DNA of 64,000 bases, taken from an uncultured Bacteroidales bacterium. GTDB lineage: Bacteria; Bacteroidota; Bacteroidia; Bacteroidales; Muribaculaceae. Under the pieces are notes generated by a model. It did no database searches. It was given only the letters and a program-made list of their open reading frames with translations, and had not been told where the DNA came from. Where the stretch lies: assembly GCA_902781045.1 (NCBI GenBank), contig CACZHT010000013.1:1-64000 (forward strand), given 5' to 3'. Positions 60,675 to 64,000 of this stretch are shown piece after piece; position 1 is the stretch's first letter, and each line of letters opens with the position of its first letter. Made by a program: the position numbers and the translations under genes.

Positions 60675-61724
60675 ATGGAAACAAAAAAGAACAAAGCAAA
60701 TTCTCAGGACAATGAGAAGCGCAGAGGGTCGGCAGGAGCAGCGATGGCCGGATCGGCCTTGGCAGGGGCAACTGTAGCAGGAGCCACGTTCGTTGCATTC
60801 GACAACGATGACAATGACCCTGTCGACGAGGAGCAGATTGTCGCTCCCGAACAGACCGAGGCAGCCACAACTGAGGAACAGACCGAGGCAGCCACAACCG
60901 AGCAACAGACCGAAGCGGTCCAGCCTGAGCAACCCCAACAGCCCGAGCAGCCTGAGCAGCCCGAGCAACCCCAACAGCCCACGGTTGATGATGTCGATCC
61001 GGGCGAGGTGGCCGACCGTGTCATTGAGCAGGACCAAATCGACACACCCGATGACAGTGGCGAATGGACTGCCGTAGGCTGGCGCGAGGTGGTCGACGAG
61101 AATGGCGAGGAGCTCTCCGTGATGGTATTTAACGACGCGAATGGGCAGACGATTGCCCTGCGTGAGTCAGAACCGGGGTCCGGACTGTGGGACTTGGCGG
61201 TGAATCCCGACACCGGCGACGGCTTGTGGCTGTCGTCCAGCAGCTTCACGCGTGCCGACTTCGAAGACCTGCTCAACGACGATGGCGGCTACATGCCTCA
61301 CGACCCCAATGACCCCATCTTTGCCGACAACGACGACATCACCGGCGACATCATTGTGACCGACGGCGGCAACATGGTGGCACAGAACCAGCAGCCCGCC
61401 AGTGATGACGAACCCGTGGCCGACATCTACGATGACGAGCTGAGCCGAGACCAGCTGGATGGCTTAAGCCCTGAGTCAATCAATCAACAGCCCGAAGACC
61501 TCATCGACTTGGATGAGCTGGAAGACATGTTGTCGCAACTGCTCGAGGACAACGGTGGACAGGTCAACGAAGAAACCGTGACCTTGGTTGACGACGAGAC
61601 GCTTGCCGAGAATGTGGATGAAGATGAGGACGAGGGCGACGAAGACGAAGATGAAGATGAAGATGAAGATGAAGACGAAGACGAAGACCTCGATGATGAC
61701 ATGAATACGATATTAAACGGCTAA
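60675..61724 (+). CDS. acidic low-complexity protein of unknown function
   Basis: 349 residues. A short glycine/alanine-rich hydrophobic stretch (GAAMAGSALAGATVAGATF, about 20-38) may be a membrane segment. Then come TEAATTEEQ repeats, a PEQPQQPEQPE run, a folded-looking middle (WTAVGWREVVDENGEELSVM), and a C-terminal tail of ED repeats. The overall charge is strongly negative. It might be a phosphorylation or scaffold platform for the FHA proteins, given its position 4 nt before the zinc-ribbon/FHA gene. No family recognised. Confidence 0.8.
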   Translation: METKKNKANSQDNEKRRGSAGAAMAGSALAGATVAGATFVAFDNDDNDPVDEEQIVAPEQTEAATTEEQTEAATTEQQTEAVQPEQPQQPEQPEQPEQPQQPTVDDVDPGEVADRVIEQDQIDTPDDSGEWTAVGWREVVDENGEELSVMVFNDANGQTIALRESEPGSGLWDLAVNPDTGDGLWLSSSSFTRADFEDLLNDDGGYMPHDPNDPIFADNDDITGDIIVTDGGNMVAQNQQPASDDEPVADIYDDELSRDQLDGLSPESINQQPEDLIDLDELEDMLSQLLEDNGGQVNEETVTLVDDETLAENVDEDEDEGDEDEDEDEDEDEDEDEDLDDDMNTILNG

Positions 61725-61728
61725 CACT

Positions 61729-62502
61729 ATGGATACGATAAAGAACAACACCGGTCAGCAACTGCGTTTGCAGTGCGGCACCTGCCACAAGACCTTCAAG
61801 ATAAACAAACCCCAGAAACCCGGACAATTCACCTACAAGTGTCCCCATTGCGCCAACCCCATCACACTCGACATCAAGCCGAAGAACGTGCAGATGCCCA
61901 AACCCGAACAGCGCAAGGCTGATGACGCACCGCAGCGCATGCCGCGCATCGAGGCCCCGGTGCTGGGCGAGCTCAAGCCCCTCAAACCCGGTGTCTACGG
62001 CATCGCTACACAGGCGCGAGTCAACCGCCCCTACAAGGTGGTGTGCCCCAAGTGCGGCAACGATGTGGCATTGTTGCCCACAGTGAGCGGCGAACTCATT
62101 GTCGAGCGCTGCAAATGCTGCGGGACAGCCTTTGCCTACAAGGCCACCGGCACTGTGATGCTCAAGATGCCCGAGGGCGCGCTGCGCTGGGGAGGCGGAC
62201 TGCTGCGTCGAGCCAAGACTGTGCGCTTGAACAAGGGCGCCAACACCATCGGACGCAAGGACGCGACCGAACCTGCCAACATCATGATTGAGGGTGACAA
62301 TGAGATGAGTCGGCGTTCAGTCGAAATCATGGTCAAGCCGCAAGGAGCGCAGGGATTCAGCTACACGCTCAAGGTGTTGCGGACAACCAATCCCGTCTTT
62401 GTCAATGGCCGGCCCATCGGCAGTGATGAGAGTGTGCTACTCAACTACGGCGACACCATCTGCCTGGGCAAGACCAATATCTCATTCATCAAAATCGACT
62501 GA
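61729..62502 (+). CDS. cytoplasmic FHA protein with two zinc ribbons
   Basis: 257 residues, no signal peptide. Two Cys4 ribbons (CGTCHKTFKI ... CPHCANP near 16-42; CPKCGNDVALL ... CKCCGTAF near 105-135) precede a C-terminal FHA domain (about 165-257; NTIGRKDATEPANI, MSRRSVEIMV, NPVFVNGRPIG). It binds phosphothreonine peptides in the cytoplasm. Its stop is 2 nt before the PP2C start, so the two are translationally coupled and probably act together. Confidence 0.88.
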   Translation: MDTIKNNTGQQLRLQCGTCHKTFKINKPQKPGQFTYKCPHCANPITLDIKPKNVQMPKPEQRKADDAPQRMPRIEAPVLGELKPLKPGVYGIATQARVNRPYKVVCPKCGNDVALLPTVSGELIVERCKCCGTAFAYKATGTVMLKMPEGALRWGGGLLRRAKTVRLNKGANTIGRKDATEPANIMIEGDNEMSRRSVEIMVKPQGAQGFSYTLKVLRTTNPVFVNGRPIGSDESVLLNYGDTICLGKTNISFIKID

Positions 62503-62504
62503 TC

Positions 62505-63419
62505 ATGGACATCATCACAGACAGAGCTTACTCGTTCAGCCAGCTGGGACAGCGCGACAACCAGGAGGATGCGCGATTTCCCGACACCGACACTGCTGCC
62601 GCCGGACAACGCTACTTTGTCGTGTGCGATGGAGTGGGCGGTAGCGACAAGGGCGAGGACGCGAGCCGACTGGTGGCAACGACCATCGGCCGGCAGATGC
62701 AAAAGCTCGACCTCACACAGGAGTTCACCGACGACCGGCTGCTCGACGTGCTGGACTATGCCTTCATTGCCCTGGACGAGGCCGCCGACAAGCGGCATGC
62801 CGACATGGGCACCACGCTCACAATGGTCGTTTTCCATGCCGCGGGATGCACCATGGCGCACATCGGCGACAGTCGCATCTATCACATCCGGCCGGGCGAG
62901 GGCATCGTCTATCGCAGCGATGACCACTCGCTGGTCAACCAGATGGTGCATTCGGGCATGTTGACACCCGACGAGGCGGTCAATCATCCGCAGAGCAATG
63001 TCATCACACGGTGCATGGAACCCACGCGCGACGACCAGCGACGAAGCATGGCCACCGTGTTCCACACACGCGACATCCGCCAGGGCGACTATGTGCTGTT
63101 GTGCACTGATGGCGTGCTGCACTGCATCAGCGACGAGGAGCTGGTGGCCCTGGTCGAGGACGACCGGAACTGTCAGGAGAAGATGCGGACATTGGCCGAG
63201 CGGTGCAAGGACAGCACCGACAACAACACGGCATGGATGGTGCGTGTCGACCAGGTTCTCCTCACCGAGGCCGAGCAGACGACCGCACAACAGGCCCGCA
63301 CGGTGAACAATAACGACACCTTGCCCACCGGCACCGGCATGATGTCGATGACCGAGATTGAGTCGGTCAGGCGCGGCAAGAAGTCTTTGCTGTCCCGCAT
63401 CAAGAATGTTTTCAACTAA
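62505..63419 (+). CDS. PP2C-family serine/threonine phosphatase
   Basis: 304 residues, soluble, no TM. Metal-binding motifs of PP2C/PPM are present: QRDNQEDARF (RDxNxD), CDGVGGSDKGE (DGxGG), and later LLCTDGVLHCISDEEL and STDNNTAWMV. It removes phosphate from Ser/Thr residues, thereby opposing a kinase that must exist nearby or elsewhere; none is in the window. It follows the FHA gene by 2 nt. The C-terminal 40 residues are a basic tail. Confidence 0.93.
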   Translation: MDIITDRAYSFSQLGQRDNQEDARFPDTDTAAAGQRYFVVCDGVGGSDKGEDASRLVATTIGRQMQKLDLTQEFTDDRLLDVLDYAFIALDEAADKRHADMGTTLTMVVFHAAGCTMAHIGDSRIYHIRPGEGIVYRSDDHSLVNQMVHSGMLTPDEAVNHPQSNVITRCMEPTRDDQRRSMATVFHTRDIRQGDYVLLCTDGVLHCISDEELVALVEDDRNCQEKMRTLAERCKDSTDNNTAWMVRVDQVLLTEAEQTTAQQARTVNNNDTLPTGTGMMSMTEIESVRRGKKSLLSRIKNVFN

Positions 63420-63446
63420 CTAGACACAAACCTCAACTACAACACA

Positions 63447-64000
63447 ATGAAAAGACAACACATCATATTATGCCTTCTGGCTCTGACGCTCGGCATGGCC
63501 TGGACGACAGTCCAAGCGCAGAAGAAGGCAAAGCGTACTGCCAAGGCGGCGACCGAAGTCGCGGCCCCCGACACCACCGCCACGCAACCGATCGACACCA
63601 TCGCCCTGCTGGAGCAACGGGCCGGACAGGCCGACACCGAGGCTTGCTATGCCCTGGGCATGGCCTATTACGAGGGAACTCGTGGAGCCTCACAGGACCT
63701 GGACAAGGCCGCGCGGTGGTTTGCCGTCGCCGCCGACAAGGGGCATGCCCGGGCCACGACGATGCTGGCCGTCTGCTATCAGCAAGGCAAGGGGGTGGCG
63801 CAGGACCTGGAGCGTGCCGCGGGGCTCTATGTGGTGGCGGCGAGGCGCGGCGACTCGACGGTGGTCGAGCGCTTCATCCCACTGGCCGACCAACAGTCAG
63901 ATGTGTTGGCTTGTCGGGTGCTGGCCGAGTGCTACAGCAGCGGAGCCGGTGTGGCCATCGACAGGACCAAAGCACAGGCTTACGCCGAAAAGGCGGCGCG
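63447..64000 (+). CDS. exported Sel1-repeat (TPR-like) protein, truncated by the window edge
   Basis: 184 codons are visible. Signal peptide (MKRQHIILCLLALTLGMAWTTVQAQ), a basic/Ala-rich linker, then Sel1 repeats (ALGMAYYEGTRGASQDLDKA, AVCYQQGKGVAQDLERA, AECYSSGAGVAIDRTKA). Sel1 repeats mediate protein-protein contacts. It continues past 64000. It follows the PP2C gene by 27 nt and probably belongs to the same unit. Confidence 0.88.
   Translation, partial: MKRQHIILCLLALTLGMAWTTVQAQKKAKRTAKAATEVAAPDTTATQPIDTIALLEQRAGQADTEACYALGMAYYEGTRGASQDLDKAARWFAVAADKGHARATTMLAVCYQQGKGVAQDLERAAGLYVVAARRGDSTVVERFIPLADQQSDVLACRVLAECYSSGAGVAIDRTKAQAYAEKAA

Overview
The window is one contiguous stretch of a Bacteroidales chromosome. 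The evidence is the recurring Bacteroidetes promoter pattern (TTG or TTTG, 19-22 bp, TAnnTTTG), the lack of Shine-Dalgarno sequences, type IX secretion (Por) C-terminal tails, BspA-type leucine-rich repeats, and families typical of the order (DUF5763, DUF234 ATPases, Rpn nucleases). Backbone DNA is GC-rich (mid-50s percent by eye), which would fit Muribaculaceae or a Prevotella-like lineage; that placement is inference.

Layout. 1-5313 (minus): start of an Rpn-type nuclease, tadA, a BspA-like LRR protein, and a 1073-residue iron-sulfur/FAD oxidoreductase that fuses five modules. 5314-7314: repeat-rich spacer with a probable 191-bp MITE, a small lipoprotein and tRNA-Asp(GTC). 7315-13040: tripartite RND efflux operon. 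13251-19272: M1 aminopeptidase broken by an in-frame TGA, a small protein, and a tricorn-like protease. 19617-22066: SanA/YdcF-like protein (plus a decayed copy of its leader) and a DUF234 ATPase.

22070-28016 is an AT-rich insertion. It begins with a strongly structured probable RNA (22337-22560), followed by a tight three-gene operon: a protein with two PD-(D/E)XK-like nuclease domains, a MotA/ExbB-like membrane protein with a long cytoplasmic tail (ZorA-like), and a short MotB/OmpA-like protein (ZorB-like). This looks like a Zorya-type anti-phage module with an unfamiliar effector and gene order, and it is the best candidate for an undescribed system. A secreted protein gene follows.

28030-32625: small membrane and secreted proteins, a DUF5763 protein and two tandem paralogues. 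32800-39366: M16 protease, SDR enzyme, second DUF234 ATPase with an operator-like repeat cluster, and a thioredoxin-fold protein. 39486-55856 (minus): a 16-kb operon of four very large exported proteins (a dockerin/LRR/T9SS-tail protein, a cohesin-like/CARDB-repeat protein, an RHS-repeat protein with a distinct C-terminal tip, and a T9SS-tail adhesin), plausibly a surface-displayed RHS toxin apparatus. 56214-58004 (minus): three uncharacterised genes behind one promoter with a hairpin.

58627 to the end (plus): LytTR regulator, FHA membrane protein, exported caspase-like protease, acidic repeat protein, zinc-ribbon/FHA protein, PP2C phosphatase and a Sel1-repeat protein cut by the window edge. 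Together these look like a phosphothreonine signalling module whose kinase may lie just outside the window.
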